Source: Daejeonella sp. H1SJ63
GTDB taxonomy: Bacteria; Bacteroidota; Bacteroidia; Sphingobacteriales; Sphingobacteriaceae
Direction: 5' to 3'
NCBI RefSeq assembly: GCF_029360775.1
Contig: NZ_JARKMZ010000007.1
Coordinates: forward strand, 220,779-284,778
DNA length: 64,000 nt
This document shows, in pieces, positions 1-9,041 of this stretch; position 1 is the first letter of the stretch; each line of letters begins with the position of its first letter. Both the position numbers and the translations under genes were made by a program. Below the pieces are notes generated by a model that did not search any database, was not told the origin of the DNA, and saw only the letters and a program-made list of their open reading frames with translations.

Positions 1-157
1 CGGTGATAGCCATCGGATCGCCAAGCGGAGCCACTCGTTCAACAACGATTGGTTCTCCCGGTAAACATCCCATCTCCATCAACTTAACAGACATCTCAAG
101 ATCAGTAAACTCTTTGATGATTCCTGTTTGCCCCGGTATTAATTGTGAAAGTTTCAT
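1..157 (-). CDS. feoA: FeoA family ferrous iron transport protein, 3' end cut by window edge
   Basis: The reverse strand from an ATG at 157 reads MKLSQLIPGQTGII, followed by the stretch around EMSVKLMEMGCLPG and the APLGDP motif. This is the hallmark order of FeoA, a small SH3-like cytoplasmic protein that supports the FeoB ferrous iron transporter. Only about 52 residues are present; the rest lies left of base 1, where FeoB would be expected downstream. The start is supported by a promoter core 20 nt upstream and by alignment of the MKLSQL opening with family members. Identity comes from motif recognition only, but the pattern is distinctive. Nothing here shows whether FeoB is separate or fused. 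Confidence 0.88.
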   Translation of the reverse strand, partial: MKLSQLIPGQTGIIKEFTDLEMSVKLMEMGCLPGEPIVVERVAPLGDPMAIT

Positions 158-176
158 ATCCCTCTTAAATCTGATT

Positions 177-212
177 CAAAAATAAAGCTTATTTGAATTA
201 ATTCCAAATAAG
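177..212 (-). promoter_or_regulatory. feoA promoter with overlapping 25-bp near-palindrome
   Basis: On the minus strand, TTTG is followed by 20 nt and then TATTTTTG (177-184), matching the Bacteroidota vegetative promoter (TTTG-N19/20-TAnnTTTG). The -7 box lies 19 nt upstream of the feoA ATG. A near-palindrome covers 188-212: 8-bp arms CTTATTTG/CAAATAAG around a core rich in AATT. It spans the -33 element and the spacer, the position expected of a repressor operator. Because feo genes are usually iron-regulated, a Fur- or DtxR-type site is a reasonable inference, but the sequence does not name the regulator. Confidence 0.6.
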
Positions 213-240
213 AAGAAATTTTTTATCAAAATATGTGATA

Positions 241-375
241 TTACTTATTCTGAGGCACTTGAGATGCAGGGTAAGACCTGATAAATTTAGGACAATTGCA
301 TCCTTTTTTAAGAATATTGCAGGAGCTCAGACTCAAAACTATGAGCAAAAAGCCAATCTTAATGTAGTTTTTCAT
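241..375 (-). CDS. Small putative lipoprotein, 44 residues
   Basis: A short reading frame starts at an ATG inside the 3' end of the VanZ-like gene (17 nt overlap) and stops at 241-243. It encodes MKNYIKIGF, a hydrophobic stretch LLIVLSLSS, then Cys19 in an L-S-S-C lipobox. The mature part is about 26 residues and contains KKGCNCPKF. Signal peptide, lipobox and gene overlap together argue for a real gene rather than chance. It probably yields a tiny lipid-anchored envelope protein made with the VanZ-like protein. The two extra cysteines (C-N-C) could bind metal or form a disulfide, but no function is known to me. Confidence 0.6.
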   Translation of the reverse strand: MKNYIKIGFLLIVLSLSSCNILKKGCNCPKFIRSYPASQVPQNK

Positions 376-760
376 TGAAACGGACTCTGTGTAATAAAAC
401 GTAACTAAAGACCCCCATTCCCACTCCGGTCATATCAGCGAAGAGATCCCACCATTCGGCAGACCGATAGGTAAATATCTTCATCTGAAGTATCTCTATA
501 AGAGCTCCCAGAGCAAAGGTAATCGTCAATATTTTCAGTATGGTGAGCGGACGATAGGAGTAACTTGACTGCTCTCTGATTTTACCATAGAACAGCAGGA
601 CAGTAAGTACAAAGAAAAAACCGGTATGAGCCAGTTTATCGAAACCCTCAAAAAAAGAAACACCTGATCTGGCTGTATCCAAACCAGGCATTTCGCAGAG
701 TATTGTAATAAAAATTGCCCATAGAATAGAAGGCAACTGATATCTTAAGGTTTTAAGCAT
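359..760 (-). CDS. VanZ-like family integral membrane protein
   Basis: A 133-residue protein with about four hydrophobic segments: near residues 9-23, 41-58 (DKLAHTGFFFVLTVLL), 75-92, and 108-123. The second segment with its D-K-x-x-H and the later E-I-L-Q then W-W-D-L-x-A-D-M-x-G pattern are typical of the VanZ-like fold. VanZ itself gives low-level teicoplanin resistance in enterococci; most family members have no assigned function. The start codon overlaps the gcvH stop by one base (TAATG), so translation is probably coupled. The position after sprA-gcvH is recurrent in Bacteroidota. No resistance role is implied by this sequence. Confidence 0.85.
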   Translation of the reverse strand: MLKTLRYQLPSILWAIFITILCEMPGLDTARSGVSFFEGFDKLAHTGFFFVLTVLLFYGKIREQSSYSYRPLTILKILTITFALGALIEILQMKIFTYRSAEWWDLFADMTGVGMGVFSYVLLHRVRFNEKLH

Positions 761-1140
761 TAAGCACCAACCTGTGTTTGATATGCTGACGATCCAAGTA
801 AACCATCAATCTGAGAAGCATCAGAGATCTCTATCTTCACCATCCATCCGTCTCCGTAAGGATCAGTGTTTACCAGCTCAGGGTTGGCATCAAGCTTTTT
901 ATTGATCTCCAAAATTTTTCCTGTCAGCGGCATAAAAAGGTCAGAAACTGTTTTCACAGCTTCCACGGTACCGAATACATCTTCAGCATTTACTTCTTTA
1001 CCTAAAGTGTTGATATCTACATAAACGATATCACCCAGTTCGCGCTGAGCGAAGTCAGTAATACCAACATATGCCTGGCTGCCTTCAACACGTACCCATT
1101 CGTGATCTTTGGTATATTTTAATTCTGCAGGAAATTCCAT
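760..1140 (-). CDS. gcvH: Glycine cleavage system H protein
   Basis: A 126-residue lipoyl carrier, the normal family length. The lipoylation site is Lys63 within VEAVKTVSD, preceded by the usual FGTVE. The N-terminal KYTKDHEWV and the later [12 protein letters not shown] are diagnostic. The H protein shuttles the aminomethyl group of glycine between GcvP, GcvT and the dihydrolipoamide dehydrogenase in the cytoplasm. The other glycine cleavage genes are not in the window; serine hydroxymethyltransferase (glyA), which uses the same C1 pool, lies about 28 kb away. The gene has its own promoter with an inverted repeat just upstream, so it need not depend on read-through from sprA. Confidence 0.97.
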   Translation of the reverse strand: MEFPAELKYTKDHEWVRVEGSQAYVGITDFAQRELGDIVYVDINTLGKEVNAEDVFGTVEAVKTVSDLFMPLTGKILEINKKLDANPELVNTDPYGDGWMVKIEISDASQIDGLLGSSAYQTQVGA

Positions 1141-1162
1141 TTTTTATTGATTTTAATTTTTT

Positions 1163-1200
1163 CAAAAATACTTTAAGAATTGCAGACTTGCAATTCTTAA
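1163..1200 (-). promoter_or_regulatory. gcvH promoter overlapped by an 11-bp perfect inverted repeat
   Basis: The minus strand carries TATTTTTG at 1163-1170 with ATTG exactly 20 nt further upstream, a good Bacteroidota promoter 22 nt from the gcvH start. The arms TTAAGAATTGC (1173-1183) and GCAATTCTTAA (1190-1200) form a perfect inverted repeat with a 6-nt loop. The -33 element lies inside one arm and the other arm abuts the -7 box. This layout suits a repressor operator, or a hairpin ending sprA transcription; there is no clear T-run, so the operator reading is preferred. Confidence 0.55.
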
Positions 1201-1347
1201 TTGAGAATGAAGGTTTAAATGAGAAGGGTATCTATAATTCCTGAACTGATCTGTATTTATCAGAAATGCATATCAATACCATGTTTCAAAAGATCTTATG
1301 CAGTGGCAAACATCTGCATCATTACAGGAAATAAATAGAGCAAATGA

Positions 1348-4300
1348 TTAGAGATTAAACCTCAGATTCACCCCAAAATTGCTGAATGCTGTATTGAATG
1401 TCTGCGAAGTATAGGGCTTGGTTATATTCCCGTCATAAAACATCCTCATTGTAAACCTTTGATTCAGGACATAATCAACCGAAGGCCTGATGGTAATATT
1501 CTTCGCTCCTGACGAAACTTCTGCATCTTCCACATCTGCACGGTAGATCACCAGCTTACGGTCGCTGAGCGCGAAATCAAGCTTAAAGTTCATGTCATTG
1601 TCCAGCTTCAGGCTCTTGAACATACCAAAGGGGAAGCGGAATTTAGTAGTACGGTAACCCATTCCAAACACTGCCCCGTCTTCTTTCTGCTGCGCCAGCT
1701 GGCTGTTGGTTAAGCTGAAACTCAATGCTCTGGATTTCCGGTATTCCATGTTCAGGGTCATATTATTCTTCAGTCTCACATCCACACCAAATAAAGGAAG
1801 GAACTGCTCAAACAGGGTAACCTGCGAAAACTGGTAGAATGGAAGGAAGTTCCCGTTTGCATCCTTCACACTCACCGCCCCGTTCTGTTCCTGATAACGT
1901 ACCAGCGAGTTAAATCCGTTGATGGTATAAGTTGAACGATAGGCATGGTTGATATCTACTGAGGTAAATATCTCATTAAAGAAACTATACTTGGTCAGTC
2001 CATTGTAGGTAAGTCGCCAGTTAGGGACCGGAATCTTAGGGAAACGACTCAGGCTGACCTTACTTGCATCCTTTCCGGTATAGGCTGCCAGGAATGAAGC
2101 GATAAGCACATCCTGTGAATTCTTATTATAACCATCGGCATAGCCACCACTGGTGCCTGTTGAATTAGGATTTAGTGTACCCAGTCTGCGCGAAATGACA
2201 GCCCTGTTTTCCTGAAACTGTCTGAAAAGCCTTGATGAATTATTCAGTTTATCCTCCTTGCTGAATGCGGTGCGCATAGAAAAAAAAGAAATACTGAAAT
2301 CTCCGGTCGTTACCGGACTCAAATTCTCAAATCCATTGCTCGAAGGAAGGAACTTGAAATTGGTGGAATAATTAAAACTCTGACTCTTTATTCCTGTCAG
2401 TTCAATACGAAGATCTTTAATAGGTTCAACCAGACTTCTGAAACTCAGGTCTTCTTTTTTAGTATTAATATACAGCTGATTCAGCAAAGAATCCCTGGTA
2501 ATCCATCCACCGGCCAACGCCCTTCCGCGAATATCGCCCTGCCCTCCGAAAAGGAAATCATAGCCCGGAGCTCGCGAATCAAGATTCTGGCCTATAAAAT
2601 TGGTTTTCGGAAGATATCCGGGTAAGAAGGTGCCTTCAGTTTTGGTATAAGCCCCGCTGAAGTTCTTCAATGAAGTCAGAAGGTTCACAAAAAATGCGGC
2701 AGTTGGATTCTTTCCTTCAGCACTCATATTCCGGATAAAGCCGAATTTATTGTACAAAGCTACCAAACTCAGGGTTGGATTAATTTGTACAGTTCTGCTG
2801 TTCTGAATCGTATTACCGACATTGATATTCGGATCATTCATCGTCAGCAGAGGTTCTGTCTGCCAGTTAAATCCTGAACCATAACGCGTGGCAATCGTTA
2901 CCCATTCAAGACCCGGAATCTTGTTGACGGGCAGATTATAGGTCAGGTTCATGGTATGGCCATAATCCGTGGTTCTTCCCAGCTTCATCAGATTCTGCCA
3001 TAAGGTATCGCGCTTCAGTCCGGTGATCCTTCCTTCAGGCTCATCAATGATCGAATAATTGGTGGCATTGAAGTCGATCTGCATGGAACGCGTCAGATTC
3101 CAGCTAATGCCATAGATGCGCGACATCTGGAAATTCTTATTGAAATTAGTATTGATCGGAAGAAAGTTGTTCGGATCATTATCGCGAAGGGTATTCTCAG
3201 AATAGAGGCGGTTCACATCAATACTAAAATTCAATATTGAAGGCAGAAGACTGAAATTGAAATCACGCAGCAATGTCAGATTCTTAGACTTTATCAGCTT
3301 CTCAAATGGCGTAATGGACTTAGCCTGCTTTGAATAAGTGTACTGTAATCCGGCACGGTAAGTTTTTTGAATCGTGCTCTCATTAATGAAATCACGGTGA
3401 TTAAACTCATTAAATGCATAGGTTGCACTCAGGTTTTCAATATCCCAGAGTCTCGTTTTACTTTCAGGATTCGTTTTTATCTTTCTGACATTAGTAAAAT
3501 TGACACTCTTACGTGAAGTAAAATCCTCGGTTATAAAACGCAGTGAGTCGCGTACTTCTTTTGTTGAATTTTTCAGTACAGTTTTAAACTCCGTATCCTG
3601 ATTTCTCGGATCGTACTGCGGTGAACCAATCTGTTTAGAGAAATTCACATACATCGGAACCTTAATACCTGTACGCTCAGGGAAAAATTTACCCAGTTCT
3701 GCATTACCTGAAACATCAAATAGCACATCATCCTCGCGATTACGCTCACTTACCCTCCGGTCGATGGAACCGAAACCAATTGTACTCTTGCTGCCGGAAA
3801 CGGTAACATCTGCAAAATCAGCCAGTTTGGCATTCATCCTTGCCGTAGCAGCCCAGCCTCCCCTTTCATCAAAATCTGTAAGTCTCAATTCATTGAACCA
3901 GATCTGTGCTGATTTATCCAAACCGTCATCTAAACCGGGATTAGCAGAATTCCGCAATGGGTTTCGAACTCCAAGCATATAAACCCGAACCTTGCTCAGG
4001 TCGGGCTGTCCTTTTACAGTTATGATGTTTACCCCATCCTGATAAACAAAGGGGCGGTTGATAGGCCAGGGCTGACCATTCAGCACGGCCCGGTTTCTGG
4101 CAGCTTTAGCCTCCAGGAACAACCGCAGTTGAACATCCAGCTTATTCTGTTCAGGCCAGATTAATCCGGGATCATTGGTTCCGGGACTGGTTACTTTCAG
4201 CGGAATTTCATAATCATAATAATTGTCCTGATTATCTGTTCCCACCCTCAGAAAAGCACGAAGATCATTATCCCTGATCTGATCTCCTTCAGCATGAATA

Positions 4301-7300
4301 AACATTTCCATGCGTTTGTAGGAACGGAAATCATTAAAAGTTGTACGGAAAGTAGCACGGCCATAGCCATCTCTTAAATCCCTGACAGACAAGGCCAGAG
4401 ATTGCTCATTTTGACGCGATTCTCCACGAAAATTGGTAAAATCAATCTCTCTGGTAATCCCGGGAGGCAATACATAAGGTATCGGTGTTCTTTTGCCGTT
4501 CTCCTCAATATTCACTGTGCTGACATCAATGGACGAGTTATCCAGTGCCGGATTGACCAATGCCGGATCTGCAATTACTTTAGTGGGATTATTTTCTGCA
4601 TTATACCTTCTCCACTCGCCGCGTACCAGTTGTAATTTAGCCAGACGCATCACTGTAGTATCCGCAAAATCAGTCATGAACATCCTGATAAAACGAATAG
4701 ACTTAAAATCTTCAATATTTCCAACTTTCTGCAGATAATCGGAGATCGGAATTTTAAACTGAATCCATCTCACTGTTTCCTGCTTGCCATTAGCCAGTTT
4801 TACATTTGCATTCACAATATCAGTGATATAATTCTGACCTACCTGAAGCAGATCCTGAGGACGGACAGATACTTTGTACTGAAAATACTCATCTGCCTGA
4901 GTTGAATTGTTATCACGATTGATATCCTCACCATCAGGGAATGAGGTTGCAGCAGTATTTTCAATTCCCGTCAGATCAAGCGACTGCTGCGGAGTTTTAG
5001 AGTTGCCCTCGGTATTGTTGTAGCGTTCGTACCTTTTCAGAATACCGGCATTAGCCTGATCCAGATTGGAACCGCGATAATACTGATAATCATCGGATGC
5101 AGGATCGGCTGCAAGAGCCTGAGCGGCCTGCGGACTGATACTTGCCTGCACCTGATTAATGAAAGAACTGAACTGTGCTCTTTCCGCATCACTATTCAAA
5201 CCATCAATACCAACATCCTGAAATTGACGGGCAGTAGGATTATTGTCAAAAGCCTGAATCACGGGCTGCAGCTTTGGCACCTTACCCCAGATCGTCTGAT
5301 CCGTTTTTGCAATATTTCCATCCACCGGCAAACCATTTTCCAGACTCTTTCTTCCGTCCTTCAGAATATCTTCGGTTATATTACCAAGGTTAAAATACAG
5401 ATCACCGCCCCGTGCTGTCTTATTATAAATGAAAGGATCGAGCATCCACATTTCAATAAATTCAATATTCAATGATTCAAAATCATTGGTCTCGAGCTTC
5501 CTGAAAATGCCTCCCCAACGGCTTCTTGGATTACTTAGCGCTCCATTTTGTGCCAGACCGCCCGTTGTAAAGTTATACGGGCCGCGCATGGTTGGATAAT
5601 AGGCCAGGTCAAAGGTAGGAAGCAAAATCGCCTGTCCGGTATTCGACTCTTTGTATGGGAAGACCTCGCGCTCAAACACCTGACGTACATAATGATTGGA
5701 TAGCTCATTCTTATCCCTCCGGATATTATCAGGGGTCAGTGAATTTCCGGTGATATAAAATATCGGATCAACATTATAAAATGCAAGCCTGGCACGGTTG
5801 TATCCATAAGCCAGATCATTGTTCAAACGCGATTCAGGAAACATTTGCGGCGTTCCGGAAATCTGCCAGGATATCGCACTCTTAATATCAATCAGTGAAC
5901 GGCTGGCTTCAAAATCATCCAGATAACTGGCTCCGTTGCGGCTGCCTGCAAAGTTCAAAGCCCTTGGATGCCCGGGGATCAGATTAGCATATTCCCCGCT
6001 GAAAGTAATACTTGAGGCTTCTTTGGTATTAATGAATGGAATCTTATCGACCATGCGGGTAAGCCACCTGGAAGGCGAATTATAATTAATATCCATGCCC
6101 CAGATGGTATTGGAAATAGCCTCTTCGCCAATGTTTACTTTTTGTGTGAGCGGCTTCTCTGTGAGGTTCATGAAAGTCCCCCCCAGATTCAGCTTGTTAT
6201 TTACCCGGTAATCGAACCTCGATCCGGTGAGTGATCGCTGCTGAAGACCAAACAATTCATTGTTTTCCAACTTAATACGTATCTGCTGACCCGAATTAAG
6301 TAATGCCTGGTTCAGAATACGAACCAAACCGATATTATAATCAACCGTAAAATCAACCCCTTCCTGAAGTGGCAATGTACCGGCCACTACCTGTACAGAT
6401 CCCGAAGGAATATTGATGGCATTCAGCTGGAATTCAGAACCACCCTGCGACTGATAGGTCCCCTTAATCCGGTAGCGGTTGAGTTTAGCAAATAATTGCT
6501 GAGCTATCACTTTCGTTGAATCATACAGCGGCTGAAAAGTATATTTATCAATCAGATTTTTCTCGCTTATCGGATCAAACCTTTTGGCAAGATCAGAACC
6601 AAAAGGCTCTACAAGAGGGAATGTAATCCGCCCGTTCAACGGATCGATAGTTATCCCTTCCAGAAAATCAAAATAACCATCAGGCTTACGGTCATTCTGC
6701 TGATTCAGATTATCCAGGTTAGTCATCTGAATCCATAATTTTCCGTTGGTATTAGTCCCCTCTGTAATCTGCGGAGTTTCTATCCCGGTGTTCTCATCCA
6801 AACGAAAAATATTCAGACGAAAATCATTCCTGCTCACCTGATAAGCTCCCAGAGCATAGATGTTTTTCATCATCAGATCCCAGGTTGGCAAACTTGTTTT
6901 CAGGGTTTCATTTTTCAGCAATTTAACATAGAGCAGCTCGGGAGTTGAATTGTTCACCGATACATCAGTTGAAAATTCCCCTACCTGATATTCCACACCA
7001 TTTACTGTATAGCGAAAGGCAACGGCAAGAACTTCATCGGCATTCAATGCTGTATTCAGAGAGATATAACCCAGTCGCGGGTTCAGAATAAACTCCTTAT
7101 CAGTAATGTTTCTGGCAAAAGTGAGCTTGGCAAAATTATCGGTGCCCCCGCCTCCTGCCTGAAAGAAGCTACCCGCTTCATTTGAATTCGTAAGCCTGAC
7201 TCCCGGAGGCAGCACCTGAAGCAGGTTATTGGATTGCTGCGGGAAACCGGGTCCGCTGAATCCTGCAGGATAAACAGAATACCCCGATCCTCCCTGAACC

Positions 7301-8448
7301 TGCATGGTATTGTACACCTTGTTCTCTCCAAGATCGAGCAGGGCAAGAACATCTCTTGCATTAGCAGTGCTGTTAGCCCTGTTGGTTACCCAAACTTCAA
7401 TTTTGGTAATGTTAATATTGGAACTGTTCAGCGGAATATTTGACAGTGCCTTATTATAATTATCCCTGAAAAACTGAGCAAGAAAATAATGCTTGTTGGT
7501 TTCGTAATTATCTGCCGAAATACTGAACTCGTTCTGCTGTGAACCATTGGTAATAGTGATTTCCTTCTGCTGAGACTTTTGCTGAGAAAAAATACTGGTT
7601 ACGTTTAAACGGCCAAACTGCAACTGGGTTTTAAGACCAAAAAGAGCCTGACTTCCCGTAATCAGAGAAGAACTTAGCGGAAGACTGACGTTTCCGGCTT
7701 CGATCTTTTTGATAATCTCATCATCTTTTCCGGTATAATCCAGCTTAATCTGATTCTCAAAATCAAACTGAGCTTCTGTATTGTAATTGGTAGTGATCTT
7801 CATCTTCTCTCCGATCTGTCCAACTACGTTCATTTGTATACGCTGATCAAAATCGAAGTTCCCCTGTCTGCGCTGCCGCTCATTAAACATCGGGTTCTCA
7901 TTGCGGCTAAGTCTGCCGGAGAATGTCAGGTCTGCCGATCCTTGCGGACGGATTTCGATAGTATTCCCTCCAAATAACTTTTCAAACGACTTGCTGTTGA
8001 TCTTTACCGGAGGAATAAAACCCGAATCACGGGCTTCAGCCAGAGGCAAATCAGCCAGTTCCCGCCAATAATTACGCTTAATCAGCTGATTTTCATATTT
8101 CTGATATTCTTCAATACTTAAGTACTGAGGCTCACGATATAATCTGTCTCCTATTTTTTCACGGATAATATAACGCTTTGAGATCGGATCAAACTCTACA
8201 CTTTTTTTAATATTGGAAGGGTTGGGAAGAATAACACCTGCAGGACGGCTGAGCTGAATAGTTTTAGAATCCTGAAACGGATAAACAAGCCTGGATGTGT
8301 CCTTCTTTGCAGCAGGATTTTGAGCAATCGCCTGCCCTGCTAACAAGAATATAAAGGCACACAATAAACTCTTCAGGTTCAAGTAAAAAGTTGCAGCACT
8401 TTTCAATTTCCGGTTAATATTGATGTAATTATAAGCTTTTAAGGGCAA
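1348..8448 (-). CDS. sprA: SprA, type IX secretion outer-membrane translocon
   Basis: A 2366-residue protein. Hydrophobic residues about 23-42 ending in A-I-A-Q form a signal peptide, followed by the SprA-specific opening (YPFQDSK, then RPAGVILPNPSN). The length, the alternating beta-rich sequence throughout and the C-terminal aromatic strand ending RFNL fit the giant beta barrel of SprA (about 2400 residues in Flavobacterium johnsoniae), which exports CTD-bearing proteins in type IX secretion and gliding. The ATG at 8448 lies 20 nt inside ruvA; no other in-frame Met occurs near the signal peptide, so this start is accepted. The order ruvA-sprA-gcvH-vanZ is conserved in the phylum. Other T9SS components are not in the window. 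A weak 6-bp hairpin at 1298-1319 is the only candidate terminator. Confidence 0.96.
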   Translation of the reverse strand: MPLKAYNYININRKLKSAATFYLNLKSLLCAFIFLLAGQAIAQNPAAKKDTSRLVYPFQDSKTIQLSRPAGVILPNPSNIKKSVEFDPISKRYIIREKIGDRLYREPQYLSIEEYQKYENQLIKRNYWRELADLPLAEARDSGFIPPVKINSKSFEKLFGGNTIEIRPQGSADLTFSGRLSRNENPMFNERQRRQGNFDFDQRIQMNVVGQIGEKMKITTNYNTEAQFDFENQIKLDYTGKDDEIIKKIEAGNVSLPLSSSLITGSQALFGLKTQLQFGRLNVTSIFSQQKSQQKEITITNGSQQNEFSISADNYETNKHYFLAQFFRDNYNKALSNIPLNSSNINITKIEVWVTNRANSTANARDVLALLDLGENKVYNTMQVQGGSGYSVYPAGFSGPGFPQQSNNLLQVLPPGVRLTNSNEAGSFFQAGGGGTDNFAKLTFARNITDKEFILNPRLGYISLNTALNADEVLAVAFRYTVNGVEYQVGEFSTDVSVNNSTPELLYVKLLKNETLKTSLPTWDLMMKNIYALGAYQVSRNDFRLNIFRLDENTGIETPQITEGTNTNGKLWIQMTNLDNLNQQNDRKPDGYFDFLEGITIDPLNGRITFPLVEPFGSDLAKRFDPISEKNLIDKYTFQPLYDSTKVIAQQLFAKLNRYRIKGTYQSQGGSEFQLNAINIPSGSVQVVAGTLPLQEGVDFTVDYNIGLVRILNQALLNSGQQIRIKLENNELFGLQQRSLTGSRFDYRVNNKLNLGGTFMNLTEKPLTQKVNIGEEAISNTIWGMDINYNSPSRWLTRMVDKIPFINTKEASSITFSGEYANLIPGHPRALNFAGSRNGASYLDDFEASRSLIDIKSAISWQISGTPQMFPESRLNNDLAYGYNRARLAFYNVDPIFYITGNSLTPDNIRRDKNELSNHYVRQVFEREVFPYKESNTGQAILLPTFDLAYYPTMRGPYNFTTGGLAQNGALSNPRSRWGGIFRKLETNDFESLNIEFIEMWMLDPFIYNKTARGGDLYFNLGNITEDILKDGRKSLENGLPVDGNIAKTDQTIWGKVPKLQPVIQAFDNNPTARQFQDVGIDGLNSDAERAQFSSFINQVQASISPQAAQALAADPASDDYQYYRGSNLDQANAGILKRYERYNNTEGNSKTPQQSLDLTGIENTAATSFPDGEDINRDNNSTQADEYFQYKVSVRPQDLLQVGQNYITDIVNANVKLANGKQETVRWIQFKIPISDYLQKVGNIEDFKSIRFIRMFMTDFADTTVMRLAKLQLVRGEWRRYNAENNPTKVIADPALVNPALDNSSIDVSTVNIEENGKRTPIPYVLPPGITREIDFTNFRGESRQNEQSLALSVRDLRDGYGRATFRTTFNDFRSYKRMEMFIHAEGDQIRDNDLRAFLRVGTDNQDNYYDYEIPLKVTSPGTNDPGLIWPEQNKLDVQLRLFLEAKAARNRAVLNGQPWPINRPFVYQDGVNIITVKGQPDLSKVRVYMLGVRNPLRNSANPGLDDGLDKSAQIWFNELRLTDFDERGGWAATARMNAKLADFADVTVSGSKSTIGFGSIDRRVSERNREDDVLFDVSGNAELGKFFPERTGIKVPMYVNFSKQIGSPQYDPRNQDTEFKTVLKNSTKEVRDSLRFITEDFTSRKSVNFTNVRKIKTNPESKTRLWDIENLSATYAFNEFNHRDFINESTIQKTYRAGLQYTYSKQAKSITPFEKLIKSKNLTLLRDFNFSLLPSILNFSIDVNRLYSENTLRDNDPNNFLPINTNFNKNFQMSRIYGISWNLTRSMQIDFNATNYSIIDEPEGRITGLKRDTLWQNLMKLGRTTDYGHTMNLTYNLPVNKIPGLEWVTIATRYGSGFNWQTEPLLTMNDPNINVGNTIQNSRTVQINPTLSLVALYNKFGFIRNMSAEGKNPTAAFFVNLLTSLKNFSGAYTKTEGTFLPGYLPKTNFIGQNLDSRAPGYDFLFGGQGDIRGRALAGGWITRDSLLNQLYINTKKEDLSFRSLVEPIKDLRIELTGIKSQSFNYSTNFKFLPSSNGFENLSPVTTGDFSISFFSMRTAFSKEDKLNNSSRLFRQFQENRAVISRRLGTLNPNSTGTSGGYADGYNKNSQDVLIASFLAAYTGKDASKVSLSRFPKIPVPNWRLTYNGLTKYSFFNEIFTSVDINHAYRSTYTINGFNSLVRYQEQNGAVSVKDANGNFLPFYQFSQVTLFEQFLPLFGVDVRLKNNMTLNMEYRKSRALSFSLTNSQLAQQKEDGAVFGMGYRTTKFRFPFGMFKSLKLDNDMNFKLDFALSDRKLVIYRADVEDAEVSSGAKNITIRPSVDYVLNQRFTMRMFYDGNITKPYTSQTFNTAFSNFGVNLRFNL

Positions 8449-9013
8449 TTTTTATCAATTGTTCAACAGATAAATTCTCAGCAGCAGACTTAATTGCGGT
8501 ATCCAGAGCCTTCTCAGCAGTGCTTTTGGCAAAGCCCAACATAACCAAAGCTGATAACGCTTCATCCTTCGCAGTATTGTGACTTGGCATGGAAATTAAT
8601 GAATCGGGACCTTCTTTTTTCAACTTATCCTGCAACTCGAGGATCATACGCTGTGCCGACTTAGGTCCGATACCTTTTATTCTTTGGATCAGAGGCACAT
8701 CGCCCTTTACAATTGCAGTCTGTATTTCAGCAGGAGTTATGGATGAAAGAATCATTCTTCCTGTATTAGGACCGATCCCTGAAACAGAGATCAGATGCAA
8801 AAACAGTCGCTTTTCTCCTTCATCTATAAAGCCATAAAGCGTATGGCCATCTTCCTTAACATGGAGCCAGGTATAAAGCTTACACCGTTCATGCTCCGGA
8901 AGGGCTGCATAGGTATTAAGTGAGATATTGATATGATAACCTATTCCTCCCGCCTCTATTACTACATAAGTGGGACACCTGAAAACTAATTTACCATCTA
9001 TATAAGCATACAT
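8429..9013 (-). CDS. ruvA: Holliday junction branch migration protein RuvA
   Basis: A 194-residue protein of normal length. The N-terminal OB-fold domain begins MYAYIDGKL. Two helix-hairpin-helix motifs follow: LISVSGIGPNTG near residue 75 and IKGIGPKSAQRM near residue 110. The C-terminal domain III, which contacts RuvB, starts around residue 145 (DEALSALVMLGF). RuvA tetramers hold the four-way junction during recombinational repair. The gene is 28 nt after maeB and overlaps sprA by 20 nt, so it belongs to a minus-strand operon. RuvB and RuvC are not in the window. Confidence 0.96.
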   Translation of the reverse strand: MYAYIDGKLVFRCPTYVVIEAGGIGYHINISLNTYAALPEHERCKLYTWLHVKEDGHTLYGFIDEGEKRLFLHLISVSGIGPNTGRMILSSITPAEIQTAIVKGDVPLIQRIKGIGPKSAQRMILELQDKLKKEGPDSLISMPSHNTAKDEALSALVMLGFAKSTAEKALDTAIKSAAENLSVEQLIKIALKSL

Positions 9014-9041
9014 GTTTTGGAAGGATTAGGCTATAATACGA

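Noticed and set aside
3764-7443. Several 70-90 codon frames opposite sprA
   Set aside because: All are antisense to the continuous SprA reading frame and lack signal peptides, domains or their own context.
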